A stretch of DNA of 12,235 nt, from assembly GCA_000431275.1 (NCBI GenBank), contig HF989241.1, positions 28,873-41,107 on the forward strand, given 5' to 3'. The position numbers and the translations under genes were made by a program. Each line of letters begins with the position of its first letter. Within the stretch, counting starts at the first letter, position 1. Under the pieces are notes generated by a model, which did no database searches, had not been told where the DNA came from, and saw only the letters and a program-made list of their open reading frames with translations. Source of the stretch: Prevotella sp. CAG:755. GTDB lineage: Bacteria; Bacteroidota; Bacteroidia; Bacteroidales; Bacteroidaceae. Positions 1-5,303 of this stretch are shown in pieces.

Positions 1-141
1 GTCAGTAGCCGTACGCCCGCCGCCATGGACGAGCACTTTCAGTCCCGGCAGGGCGGAAAAGTCGGTCAACAGTCGGGCAAGTGCTGAAGGCTCTTCGACG
101 ATTTTCCCGCCGACTTTGACCACCGTGAGTTTCTCTTTCAT
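1..141 (-). CDS. argB: Acetylglutamate kinase, N-terminal 47 codons (cut by the window edge)
   Basis: This is the start of the amino-acid kinase that phosphorylates N-acetylglutamate, the second step of arginine synthesis, in the cytoplasm. The visible protein opens MKEKLTVVKVGGKIVEE, carrying the K-x-G-G-K phosphate-binding motif (residues 9-13), and reaches VLVHGGGRTATD (36-47), the conserved HGGG substrate and ATP loop of the family. In Bacteroides fragilis and relatives the pathway is known to use succinylated intermediates, so the true substrate may be N-succinylglutamate; the sequence here cannot decide this. The ATG at 141 is the only sensible start, with a good promoter at 182-214. 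The rest of the gene lies beyond position 1. The assignment rests on the two motifs and their spacing. Confidence 0.88.
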   Translation of the reverse strand, partial: MKEKLTVVKVGGKIVEEPSALARLLTDFSALPGLKVLVHGGGRTATD

Positions 142-181
142 GTGAGTGAGAGGCTGTTTTTCGATTTAGGGATTCTGTCTG

Positions 182-214
182 CAAAATTACGTTTTTTTCG
201 ATAAAACCTGCAAA
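182..214 (-). promoter_or_regulatory. Bacteroidota-type promoter of argB
   Basis: Read on the minus strand, TTTG (214-211) is followed after 21 bases by TAATTTTG (189-182), matching the Bacteroidota -33/-7 consensus TTTG-N19-21-TAnnTTTG exactly. Transcription would begin a few bases downstream, near 175-178, leaving a leader of about 35 bases before the argB start codon. I see no leader hairpin or operator between the promoter and the gene. Confidence 0.7.
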
Positions 215-271
215 CGCAGTGCAAAGAATTACAGCAGACACGCACGGCCGGACGGACGGCGACATGCTTCC

Positions 272-354
272 GACGACCAGCCGTCCCGTCTTTTCTGTCG
301 CAGTGACCGGATTTTCTGTCAGCCAGCCCGTTTTTCTTGCCTCGGAATCCGGAC
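272..354. repeat. 21-base-period repeat cluster A, four units
   Basis: Units begin at about 272, 293, 314 and 334, so the spacing is 21, 21 and 20 bases. The clearest pieces are CAGCCGTCCCG at 278-288 (first unit) and TTCTGTCAGCCAGCCCG at 314-330 (third unit). Units two and four are degenerate but keep the TTCT start and a CCGGA-like end. The same core occurs at 4484-4537, 7413-7496 and 10984-11058. The cluster lies upstream of the argB promoter. Open frames run through it but resemble no protein. Confidence 0.7.
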
Positions 355-491
355 TCGCCGCACGGTTCCGGAAGATTCCCTATATTATAAAATGTACCTT
401 TTACCACCCGGACTGCCGCAACCGTCGGCCGACTGGCGAATCTGTCATAATCCCGTCACAGCTCTGAAAGCGTTTCGTCACATCCTACCCC
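355..491. other. Gap between repeat cluster A and the RNA promoter, nothing clear
   Basis: This stretch contains a short A+T-rich patch near 380-395 and scattered TCTGTC-like fragments (441-446, for example) that could be decayed repeat units. I find no gene, terminator or convincing promoter in it. Open frames crossing it are accidental and read through the repeats. Confidence 0.5.
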
Positions 492-499
492 TACTTTTG
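492..499 (+). promoter_or_regulatory. -7 promoter box for the candidate small RNA
   Basis: TACTTTTG at 492-499, followed by CA, fits the Bacteroidota -7 box TAnnTTTG. At 19-21 bases upstream there is no good TTTG; the nearest is TTTC at 473-476, only 15 bases away, so the -33 element is weak or unusual. Transcription would begin near 503-505, just before the first hairpin of the structured region. Confidence 0.5.
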
Positions 500-504
500 C
501 ATTG

Positions 505-761
505 TACGGACAACAGGTTTGTCTTGCGTCGGCTGTGGCCAGTGTTTCGGTAAGACACTTTACCGTATGACGAAAACCGAGCGAGCTGCGGCGACCGGGC
601 ACAGACCGGACAATTCCGGTCAGGAAAAGAATGCCACAGGCATTCAGGCCGCCCCGACGCGAAACAAAAAAATCCATCGCTGTTCCGCTCCTTGCGGACG
701 GCACAACCATCAGTGTTAGCGAAAGCCCCGTTCCTTGTGAAAGGCGCGGGGCTTGTTTTTT
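505..761 (+). ncRNA. Candidate structured small RNA of unknown function
   Basis: Between a plus-strand promoter box and a strong intrinsic terminator lie about 250 bases rich in perfect stems. They are: hairpin GACAA/TTGTC (509-513 with 519-523); a closing helix GCGTCGG (526-532) with CCGACGC (654-660), extended inward by GGCC (537-540) with GGCC (647-650); and three hairpins inside it. Those three are CGGTAA/TTACCG (548-553, 560-565), GACCGGA/TCCGGTC (604-610, 615-621) and GAATGCC/GGCATTC (629-635, 639-645). A further hairpin TCCGC/GCGGA (684-698) precedes the terminator. AGTGT (541-545) can also pair with ACACT in the loop of its neighbour, giving two exclusive folds. It lacks recognisable tmRNA, RNase P or SRP RNA motifs. 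The Bacteroidales-1 RNA, described as having a Bacteroidota promoter, a terminator and no fixed neighbours, is a possible identity that I cannot confirm. A 50- to 66-codon Cys-rich frame ending at 719 is the alternative reading. Confidence 0.55.
723..761 (+). terminator. Intrinsic terminator of the plus-strand RNA
   Basis: AAGCCCCG (723-730) pairs with CGGGGCTT (747-754). Inside, CCTT (733-736) pairs with AAGG (741-744) around a GTGA loop. A run of six T follows at 756-761. On the minus strand the same hairpin is followed only by TTTCG, so its natural direction is plus, although it may also help to end dprA transcription. It is the best single piece of evidence for transcription away from argB on this strand. 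Confidence 0.8.
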
Positions 762-811
762 CATGACGCGGGCTGTAATCGGTTACAACGACTGTCGCCA
801 CTGCCAAGGTG

Positions 812-1930
812 TCAGACCAAGCGGTATATACTGCCGGGAATCATGCGCACAATGCCACGCATCTCCAAATCAAACATGATATTGCTCACCTGCTGCACCG
901 GTATCCCAGAACGAACTGCCAGCATATTCAGTTGCACGCCGTCTGTTCCGTTGAGCAGGCGGCAGAGTGCAGCCTCTTCCTCCGTCAGTTCGGCAAAGAG
1001 TTCGCGCTGCACTGGCTTTCCTTTCTCCTTTTTCACGGTCCATCCCATAGCCTCCGCCAAAGCTCCCCCACAGGTCAGGAGCTGCGCCTGGTTGGAAGCA
1101 ATCAGGCGGTTGCAACCTTCAGAGTAAGGATCGGTCACCCGGCCAGGGAAAGCGAAAACATCGCGGTCATACTCGCCAGCCAGGCGCGCAGTGATGAGCG
1201 CACCGCCCTTACTGGCACTCTCCACAACGACGCAGGCATCCACAAGCCCCGCTACGATACGATTGCGCCGCACGAAGTTTCCTTTGTCGGGAACGGTCCC
1301 CGTCATGTATTCCGTAACGAGGCCACCGCGCGTCAGCATTTCCACAGCCGTCGTCCGGTGAACAGCCGGATAGATCCGGTCGAATCCATGAGCCAGCACA
1401 GCGACCGTACGCAGTCCTTCTGCCAACGCACCTCGGTGAGCCTGGATGTCCACGCCGTAAGCCAGTCCGCTCACTACGACCACGTCGGGCACCGTCTCGG
1501 CCAGTTCGGCGCAAAGGCGCCGAACCGTATCCTTGCCCTGCTCCGTGACGTGGCGGGTGCCCACGACGGCTACCACGTGGCGCTCCGACAGGCACGACGC
1601 CCCTTTGTGGAAGAGCACGAGCGGCGCATCAGGGCAGTTGCGCAGCCGGGCAGGGTAAGCCTCATCGTTCAGACAGCTCACGCCGATGCCCTCGCGCTGG
1701 CATAATTCCCACTCCGCCTCGGCGCGCAGCAGGGCGTCGTCACTCTGCCGCATGGCTGCCGCAACACGCGGATGAACGTCGGGCAGGAACGCGCGTAAGT
1801 CGCCGCGAGCCGCAAAGAGAGCAGTTGCCGAACCGGCGGCTTGATAGACCTGCAATGCAGCCGCAAAGCTCAATCCTTTCACCCGGGTGAGCGCCATTGC
1901 GCACACCGGTTCGGGAGGCAGCGTCATCAT
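812..1930 (-). CDS. dprA: DNA-processing protein DprA
   Basis: DprA (Smf) binds incoming single-stranded DNA in the cytoplasm and loads RecA on it during natural transformation; it is also widespread in bacteria not known to be competent. The 372-residue protein has the full plan: an N-terminal SAM-like region (about 1-75), the Rossmann-like DprA core (about 85-295), and a C-terminal winged-helix domain (about 310-372). Core motifs are clear: VVGTRHVTEQG (122-132), SGLAYGVDIQAH (154-165), GFDRIYP (182-188), KGNFVRRNRIVAGL (216-229) and ESASKGGALITA (237-248). The start ATG overlaps the stop of the thioesterase gene as ATGA, so the two are translationally coupled. It is the last gene of the operon led by the DUF2851 gene. 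Length is normal for the family. Confidence 0.96.
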   Translation of the reverse strand: MMTLPPEPVCAMALTRVKGLSFAAALQVYQAAGSATALFAARGDLRAFLPDVHPRVAAAMRQSDDALLRAEAEWELCQREGIGVSCLNDEAYPARLRNCPDAPLVLFHKGASCLSERHVVAVVGTRHVTEQGKDTVRRLCAELAETVPDVVVVSGLAYGVDIQAHRGALAEGLRTVAVLAHGFDRIYPAVHRTTAVEMLTRGGLVTEYMTGTVPDKGNFVRRNRIVAGLVDACVVVESASKGGALITARLAGEYDRDVFAFPGRVTDPYSEGCNRLIASNQAQLLTCGGALAEAMGWTVKKEKGKPVQRELFAELTEEEAALCRLLNGTDGVQLNMLAVRSGIPVQQVSNIMFDLEMRGIVRMIPGSIYRLV

Positions 1931-2319
1931 AGTCCAAGCAGCTTTTCAAGTTCCGCACAGGCCGAGAGACGGCCGTCGACTACGCAGACAGTGTCCACGG
2001 TCGAACGGATGACGGGTTTGTCGTCCGGAAGGCGGTAGATGTCCTGCACGAACACAATACGCAGGCCTTCCTTCCGCACCGCCAGACGCGACACAAAGCT
2101 GTCGCCGCTACGCAAAGGGGTCTTGAAAGCCATTTGAAGGCGTGCCACGACGGCGTCGATGCCCCGGGCGTGCAGATCGGCGAAGCTCACGCCGCGCGTC
2201 AGCAGGAACTCGTGGCGCGTATGTTCGATATAGTGCTGATAGTTGGCGTTGTTGACAATTCCTTGCAGGTCGCACTCATAATCGCGTACCTTCATCGTAA
2301 GTTCGAATACGTATTCCAT
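1927..2319 (-). CDS. Acyl-CoA thioesterase of the hotdog (4HBT, YbgC-like) family
   Basis: A 130-residue single-domain hotdog protein expected to hydrolyse acyl-CoA or acyl-ACP thioesters in the cytoplasm; the substrate cannot be read from sequence. The family signature is in residues 11-40, VRDYECDLQGIVNNANYQHY and then IEHTRHEF, with Asp17 at the usual catalytic position and the xVNNxxY helix start. I place the start at 2319 (MEYVFEL) because AAAGGA lies 5 bases upstream and the fold begins there. An in-frame ATG at 2364 would add 15 residues of no recognisable character and overlap the DUF2851 gene. It begins 28 bases after that gene and shares 3 bases with the dprA start, so it is the middle gene of a three-gene operon. 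Confidence 0.88.
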   Translation of the reverse strand: MEYVFELTMKVRDYECDLQGIVNNANYQHYIEHTRHEFLLTRGVSFADLHARGIDAVVARLQMAFKTPLRSGDSFVSRLAVRKEGLRIVFVQDIYRLPDDKPVIRSTVDTVCVVDGRLSACAELEKLLGL

Positions 2320-2347
2320 AATTCCTTTCGTTTTTTCCGTCCGACTG

Positions 2348-3628
2348 TCAAGAGCGGCCGGCATTTTTCAGATACTCATAACCGAAACGGCAGCGCAGGC
2401 AGTCTTTCCGGTCGCAGTAATTGCGCCGCAGATGGACAAGCGCCTGGCTGTCGGCGGCGTTGTCCGCGTGGACACCGGCGTCGCGCCATGCACGGACAAT
2501 GTGATTGTTTTCCGCTTTAAGCTGTTCGAGCAAGCTGACAGCGTGCTCACAGAGACTGTCGTCCATGCGCCATCGTCCGTAAGCAAAACAGAGCGGAACG
2601 ACCGTATTGATGATCAGGAGGTCGAGCGAAGCCGTGCGCAGCGTCTTGCTGCCTCGCGGACTGGCATGGCCAAAAGCATAATGCGTCTCCCAATAAGTGC
2701 CGACCGAAACCGTCAGACACTCGCGCAGTGCGCCGACTGAGGAGGCCGCCAACAGCCGGGCGAACTCCGCCCGGCCTTCATGATAGAGCCGGGCCATCTG
2801 GGCGAGACGCACATAAGGGAAGTTCTGCGGTCTGAGGCGCAGAAAACGCCAACAGACAGGGTTCATGGGCGTCAATCCGAACTTATGGGCCAGAAAAGCA
2901 TACTCCCCGCGCAAGCGGCCGAAGTATTCGTCAGGTTCAGCAGGCTCTCTGTCGAGCAAGCCGGCCTGCCCAAAGAAATAAGCCTCGACCTGGAAGAGCG
3001 AGTCGCGGTGTTTGCCGATTTGTTTCAGGTCGATGTGACGCGCCCACTCCTCAAAGGCGTCGCTATTGACGCCGAAACCGAAATTGCGGGCCAGCGTGCA
3101 GAAGCAGACATACTCCCAGTCAGCCACAGTGGTGTCGACGAGCGTCTGGATACGGGTGGCCTTCGCTTCAAGACGTTCGGCCGACAAGGCGCTCAGCCAG
3201 CTGTCGATCTCGAAACGACTGACGAGAGGCAGCACCCGGCGACACGGAGGATAGCGGTCGGCGGCCAGCAGCTCCTCATAACCCGTCAAGAGCGAGGGCG
3301 GGACAACAAGCACCACCTGCGGCAACTTCCGCCCTTTCGAGGTGGCGGCCTCAGCATCCGCCTCGCCCACGACGTGCAGCACCACGTTGTCGTAAGCCGG
3401 ATCAGAGTCGTGCCCGTGACGACGCCAATCGCTGGCGTGTTCGTGGAGTTCGACATTGCCCACCCAAAGGGTGCCGCCGATGTTTACCTTAGCGTTGAAG
3501 AAATCCGGCCCGGCGTCACGGTTGGGCAAACCTGGGTCGATGACATCCACGGGCTGGCCGTCCGTTGTCTGAAGCGGAGCAAGAGGATAGAGGCGGTGCT
3601 GCCAGACGTAGTGTAAGAGCTTTTCCAT
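2348..3628 (-). CDS. DUF2851 family protein, function unknown
   Basis: A 426-residue protein of the DUF2851 family (PF11013), found mainly in Bacteroidota and without an assigned function. The conserved N-terminal block is intact: LLHYVWQHRL (4-13), TTDGQPVDVIDPG (21-33), NRDAGPDFFNAKV (36-48), WVGNVELHEHASDW (55-68) and DPAYDNVVLHVV (76-87). Its Asp, Glu and His residues look like a metal or catalytic site, but that is inference. The C terminus carries three closely spaced cysteines, C405-x4-C410-x2-C413, which may bind metal. No signal peptide or membrane segment is visible, so it should be cytoplasmic. It is the first gene of the operon with the thioesterase and dprA, behind the promoter at 3661-3693; a DNA- or RNA-related role would suit the dprA link but is unproven. 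Confidence 0.9.
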   Translation of the reverse strand: MEKLLHYVWQHRLYPLAPLQTTDGQPVDVIDPGLPNRDAGPDFFNAKVNIGGTLWVGNVELHEHASDWRRHGHDSDPAYDNVVLHVVGEADAEAATSKGRKLPQVVLVVPPSLLTGYEELLAADRYPPCRRVLPLVSRFEIDSWLSALSAERLEAKATRIQTLVDTTVADWEYVCFCTLARNFGFGVNSDAFEEWARHIDLKQIGKHRDSLFQVEAYFFGQAGLLDREPAEPDEYFGRLRGEYAFLAHKFGLTPMNPVCWRFLRLRPQNFPYVRLAQMARLYHEGRAEFARLLAASSVGALRECLTVSVGTYWETHYAFGHASPRGSKTLRTASLDLLIINTVVPLCFAYGRWRMDDSLCEHAVSLLEQLKAENNHIVRAWRDAGVHADNAADSQALVHLRRNYCDRKDCLRCRFGYEYLKNAGRS

Positions 3629-3660
3629 GTTTCTCAGGCGGTGGATGGAAATTTATGGGG

Positions 3661-3693
3661 CAAAGATAATGTTTTCCCGGAAGCCGTGACAAG
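3661..3693 (-). promoter_or_regulatory. Promoter of the DUF2851-thioesterase-dprA operon
   Basis: On the minus strand TATCTTTG (3668-3661) matches the Bacteroidota -7 box perfectly. CTTG (3693-3690), 21 bases upstream, is one mismatch from the -33 TTTG. Transcription would start near 3654-3657, about 28 bases before the start codon at 3628. Confidence 0.62.
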
Positions 3694-3741
3694 ACCGCCC
3701 CTCGACAAAAGTCTCGTTCCGACAGTTTTGGCCTGCAAAAT

Positions 3742-3775
3742 CGCCGGGCAACCTGCTTTCACAGACAGCCCGGCG
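3742..3775 (-). terminator. Probable terminator after the winged-helix gene
   Basis: CGCCGGGC (minus strand, 3775-3768) pairs with GCCCGGCG (3749-3742); a few inner pairs (CTG with CAG) are possible in the loop. ATTTTG follows on the minus strand, a short T-run only. It lies about 100 bases after the stop of the 3878-4102 gene and just before the promoter of the DUF2851 operon, which suits a transcript end. Confidence 0.5.
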
Positions 3776-3877
3776 GTTGAATGAAAAACTTACGTCAGTC
3801 GTCCAGGTCCGGCCTCCGGACGCACACCTCGTTCTCGACGATGCGCAGCCGCAACCTCACGCGTAACCACCCGCGGT

Positions 3878-4102
3878 TCAGAAAAACACGTTGACGGGAT
3901 GCAGGCCAATTCTTGTGCTGCCATCTTTCTCAGTAAAGAAGACCTTTCCCTCGCGTGCCAGCCAGCCAATTGCAGCATAGAGGTCATTGTCGGAAAGACC
4001 GGCTCTCTGCTTCAATTCAGGGATAGCCAAAGGGACTTCCGCGCCGTTCAACAAGCGCCAAACGATCCCGGCGTTTTCGCCAATAGTTTCCAGTATCATC
4101 AT
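3878..4102 (-). CDS. Small winged helix-turn-helix protein (DUF2582-like)
   Basis: A 74-residue protein that fits the DUF2582 winged-helix family (PF10771), common in Bacteroidota: ETIGENAGIVWRLLNG (5-20), LAIPELKQRAGLSDNDLYAA (25-44) and IGWLAREGKVFFTEKDG (45-61). The middle segment is the recognition-helix part, and the last is the wing. Family members are presumed DNA-binding or adaptor proteins of unknown target. Two adjacent ATG codons (4102 and 4099) could both serve. It stands alone behind its own promoter (4135-4166), with a hairpin upstream and a terminator downstream. One oddity: the stop directly follows a T5 run, and one more T would open a further 28 codons (to 3795), discussed in the findings. 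Confidence 0.8.
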   Translation of the reverse strand: MMILETIGENAGIVWRLLNGAEVPLAIPELKQRAGLSDNDLYAAIGWLAREGKVFFTEKDGSTRIGLHPVNVFF

Positions 4103-4134
4103 AACGCACCAAGATTTAATAGGTTAAACCGCAT

Positions 4135-4166
4135 GCAAGATAATCATTCCGATTGAAAAATGCAAA
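4135..4166 (-). promoter_or_regulatory. Promoter of the winged-helix gene
   Basis: On the minus strand TTTG (4166-4163) is followed after 20 bases by TATCTTGC (4142-4135), one base short of the ideal -7 box. The surrounding DNA is strongly A+T-rich, unlike the rest of the window, as expected of a promoter region. The start codon lies about 33 bases further on. Confidence 0.55.
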
Positions 4167-4213
4167 AAACCGAGCAAAAAATCAACCGCTTCTTTGTTTT
4201 TTTTAGCACAAAC

Positions 4214-4243
4214 AACGCCGCACTTGATTAGGAGTGCGGCGTT
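4214..4243 (-). terminator. Perfect 11-base-pair hairpin, likely terminator
   Basis: AACGCCGCACT (4214-4224) and AGTGCGGCGTT (4233-4243) form a perfect stem around an 8-base loop. On the minus strand the sequence following is GTTTGTGCT, moderately T-rich; on the plus strand no T-run follows. It lies between the promoter at 4386-4417 and the promoter of the winged-helix gene, so it would end the short transcript started at the former. Confidence 0.6.
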
Positions 4244-4382
4244 ATACGAACATGGACATAACAATTTTTTCTTATACTTTTCTCTAACGCGACGGGCATC
4301 GTCTTCGCGACGGCGACCTCATCCGTTTTCCCGCAACGACTCGCGTCGGTTCAGGCGGGCGGAAAGTGGTTGCTGTAATCAT
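4214..4382 (-). ncRNA. Candidate short transcript (small RNA or 32-codon gene)
   Basis: A promoter-like pair at 4386-4417 and the hairpin at 4214-4243 bound about 165 bases on the minus strand with no recognised gene. The first half can fold: CGAC-GCGA-GTCG makes a GNRA tetraloop stem, flanked by CCCGC pairing with GCGGG, followed by CGTC/GACG around GCGAA. The second half is A+T-rich and unstructured up to the terminator. An ATG at 4382 opens a 32-codon frame (MITATTFRPPEP, then an Arg-rich end) that starts at or within a few bases of the expected transcription start, so it would be leaderless. I recognise neither an RNA family nor a protein family. Confidence 0.35.
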
Positions 4383-4385
4383 TTG

Positions 4386-4417
4386 CAAAGATACGGGCAC
4401 GACAACTGCTCCGCAAT
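4386..4417 (-). promoter_or_regulatory. Promoter-like sequence with no known gene behind it
   Basis: On the minus strand ATTG (4417-4414), then 20 bases, then TATCTTTG (4393-4386). The -7 box is perfect and the -33 box has one mismatch. It lies after the terminator of the outer-membrane protein gene and does not sit directly before any recognised gene, which is the main reason for proposing a short transcript at 4214-4382. Confidence 0.6.
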
Positions 4418-4483
4418 ACCCACATGTAGGGATTTCGACCACTTCCATTGCGGAACGTGCTTCCTTGTCCGGCTCGTTTGGAA

Positions 4484-4537
4484 GTATATGACTGAAAAGC
4501 AGGGCGGCTGACTGGAAATCTCAGACGGCTGACAAGA
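4484..4537. repeat. 21-base-period repeat cluster E, two clear units and one weak
   Basis: Read on the minus strand, GTCAGCCG occurs at 4533-4526 and again at 4512-4505, exactly 21 bases apart, each preceded by a TTC-rich lead. A third, decayed unit (GTCA at 4492-4489) follows after 20 bases. The orientation is opposite to that of clusters A and C. The cluster starts inside the T-run of the terminator at 4534-4578, as if it had been added directly behind it. Confidence 0.65.
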
Positions 4538-4578
4538 AAAACGGCCGCAGCGACAGGACTTTCTGTCACTGCGGCCGT
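4534..4578 (-). terminator. Strong terminator of the helicase-outer membrane protein operon
   Basis: On the minus strand ACGGCCGCAG (4578-4569) pairs with CTGCGGCCGT (4550-4541). After one mismatch the stem continues with five more pairs (GACAG with CTGTC) around a six-base loop. TTTTCTT (4540-4534) follows. It lies 36 bases after the stop of the beta-barrel gene. Confidence 0.85.
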
Positions 4579-4613
4579 TCAGGCCTGTAAGCCACCCGCC
4601 GTAAGGGAGTCGC

Positions 4614-5300
4614 TCAGTCGGCCGAAAAAGTGTAAGTCAAGGCAATCAGCCCGGCCACATTGCGGTCACCTCCGCTGCGGAAACGCGACAAGGAGAAGTC
4701 GCCTTCGAGCGAAAGAGTGAAGTTGCGGCTGAACTGATAGCCAGCGCCCACCTGCCATCCGGCATCGAAGCGACGGACGCCGTCGAGGCTGAACGTCTTG
4801 GCGTCATAGTAGAGCTTTTCGCTGCCGGGACGATCGGCATCGCCGCGTGTCTTTATCTTTCCGCTGACGCCGCAAGCCACATAAGGCCCGGTGTAAAGGT
4901 TGACATACTGGTTGTCGTTCGTGCGGATATAATAGTGTACGACGACAGGCAACTCGATATAGTTGGCGGTAGCCGAAGTGCTCCGCACACCGACAAGGGG
5001 ATTTCCTTCTTCGTCATAGATCTGTTCGCCCTCGTCGTCACGGATGGCGACTTGCTCGTCCGGTTCTTTCCACCCCTTGCCGTAGAACACGAGCGACGGC
5101 TCCACTGTCCAATGCTGGTCGAGCTCGAATTCGTAGCCCAATCCCAGTTTGAACGCACCAACCGGGCGACTGTCCTTATAGTGCGAGGCAAGGCCGCCTC
5201 CCACTTTCAGCGTCAGGTTCTGTGCTGCCGCCGGAAGCGCACAGGCCACCGACAGAAGCATCCAGCACCACAGTCGTTTCATCGTCTTTGCTCGGCTCAT
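4614..5300 (-). CDS. Outer-membrane beta-barrel protein (porin family, PF13568-like)
   Basis: A 228-residue protein with a signal peptide (MKRLWCWMLLSVACALPAAA, then Q, cleavage near 26/27) and then alternating strand-forming segments of a small barrel: LTLKVGGGLASHY (29-41), AFKLGLGYEFEL (49-60), WTVEPSLVFYGKGW (64-77), NYIELPVVVHYYI (113-125), YVNLYTGPYVACGVSG (132-147), AGWQVGAGYQFS (180-191) and FTLSLEGDFSLSRF (194-207). This matches the barrel family common in Bacteroidota, exported to the outer membrane; ligand unknown. An acidic segment (residues 88-98) is probably a surface loop. The end, TYTFSAD, lacks the usual terminal Phe. Two starts are possible: 5300, with GGAG upstream, or 5282 (MKRLW), which gives the tidier signal peptide. 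It follows the helicase gene after only 3 bases. Confidence 0.82.
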   Translation of the reverse strand: MSRAKTMKRLWCWMLLSVACALPAAAQNLTLKVGGGLASHYKDSRPVGAFKLGLGYEFELDQHWTVEPSLVFYGKGWKEPDEQVAIRDDEGEQIYDEEGNPLVGVRSTSATANYIELPVVVHYYIRTNDNQYVNLYTGPYVACGVSGKIKTRGDADRPGSEKLYYDAKTFSLDGVRRFDAGWQVGAGYQFSRNFTLSLEGDFSLSRFRSGGDRNVAGLIALTYTFSAD

Positions 5301-5303
5301 GGG

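Noticed and set aside
219..467. Plus-strand frame of 82 codons near argB
   Set aside because: It is made of repeat cluster A and adjoining sequence. The frame stays open because the 21-base unit is a multiple of three.
505..761. tmRNA, RNase P RNA, SRP RNA or 6S RNA
   Set aside because: The conserved cores (a CCA-ending tRNA-like end, GAGGAAAGTCC, the SRP tetraloop helix) are absent, and the fold is multi-branched, unlike the long rod of 6S RNA.
478..807. Minus-strand frame of 109 codons just after dprA
   Set aside because: It needs a TTG start and reads antisense through the terminator and all stems of the candidate RNA, which explain the sequence better. It resembles no protein I recognise.
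809..1705. Long plus-strand open frame of 298 codons
   Set aside because: It lies antisense to dprA, whose domains are unmistakable, and its own translation has no recognisable motif. Long antisense frames are common in G+C-rich genes.
2780..3616. Plus-strand open frame of 278 codons
   Set aside because: Antisense to the DUF2851 gene, with no promoter and no protein-like motif pattern.
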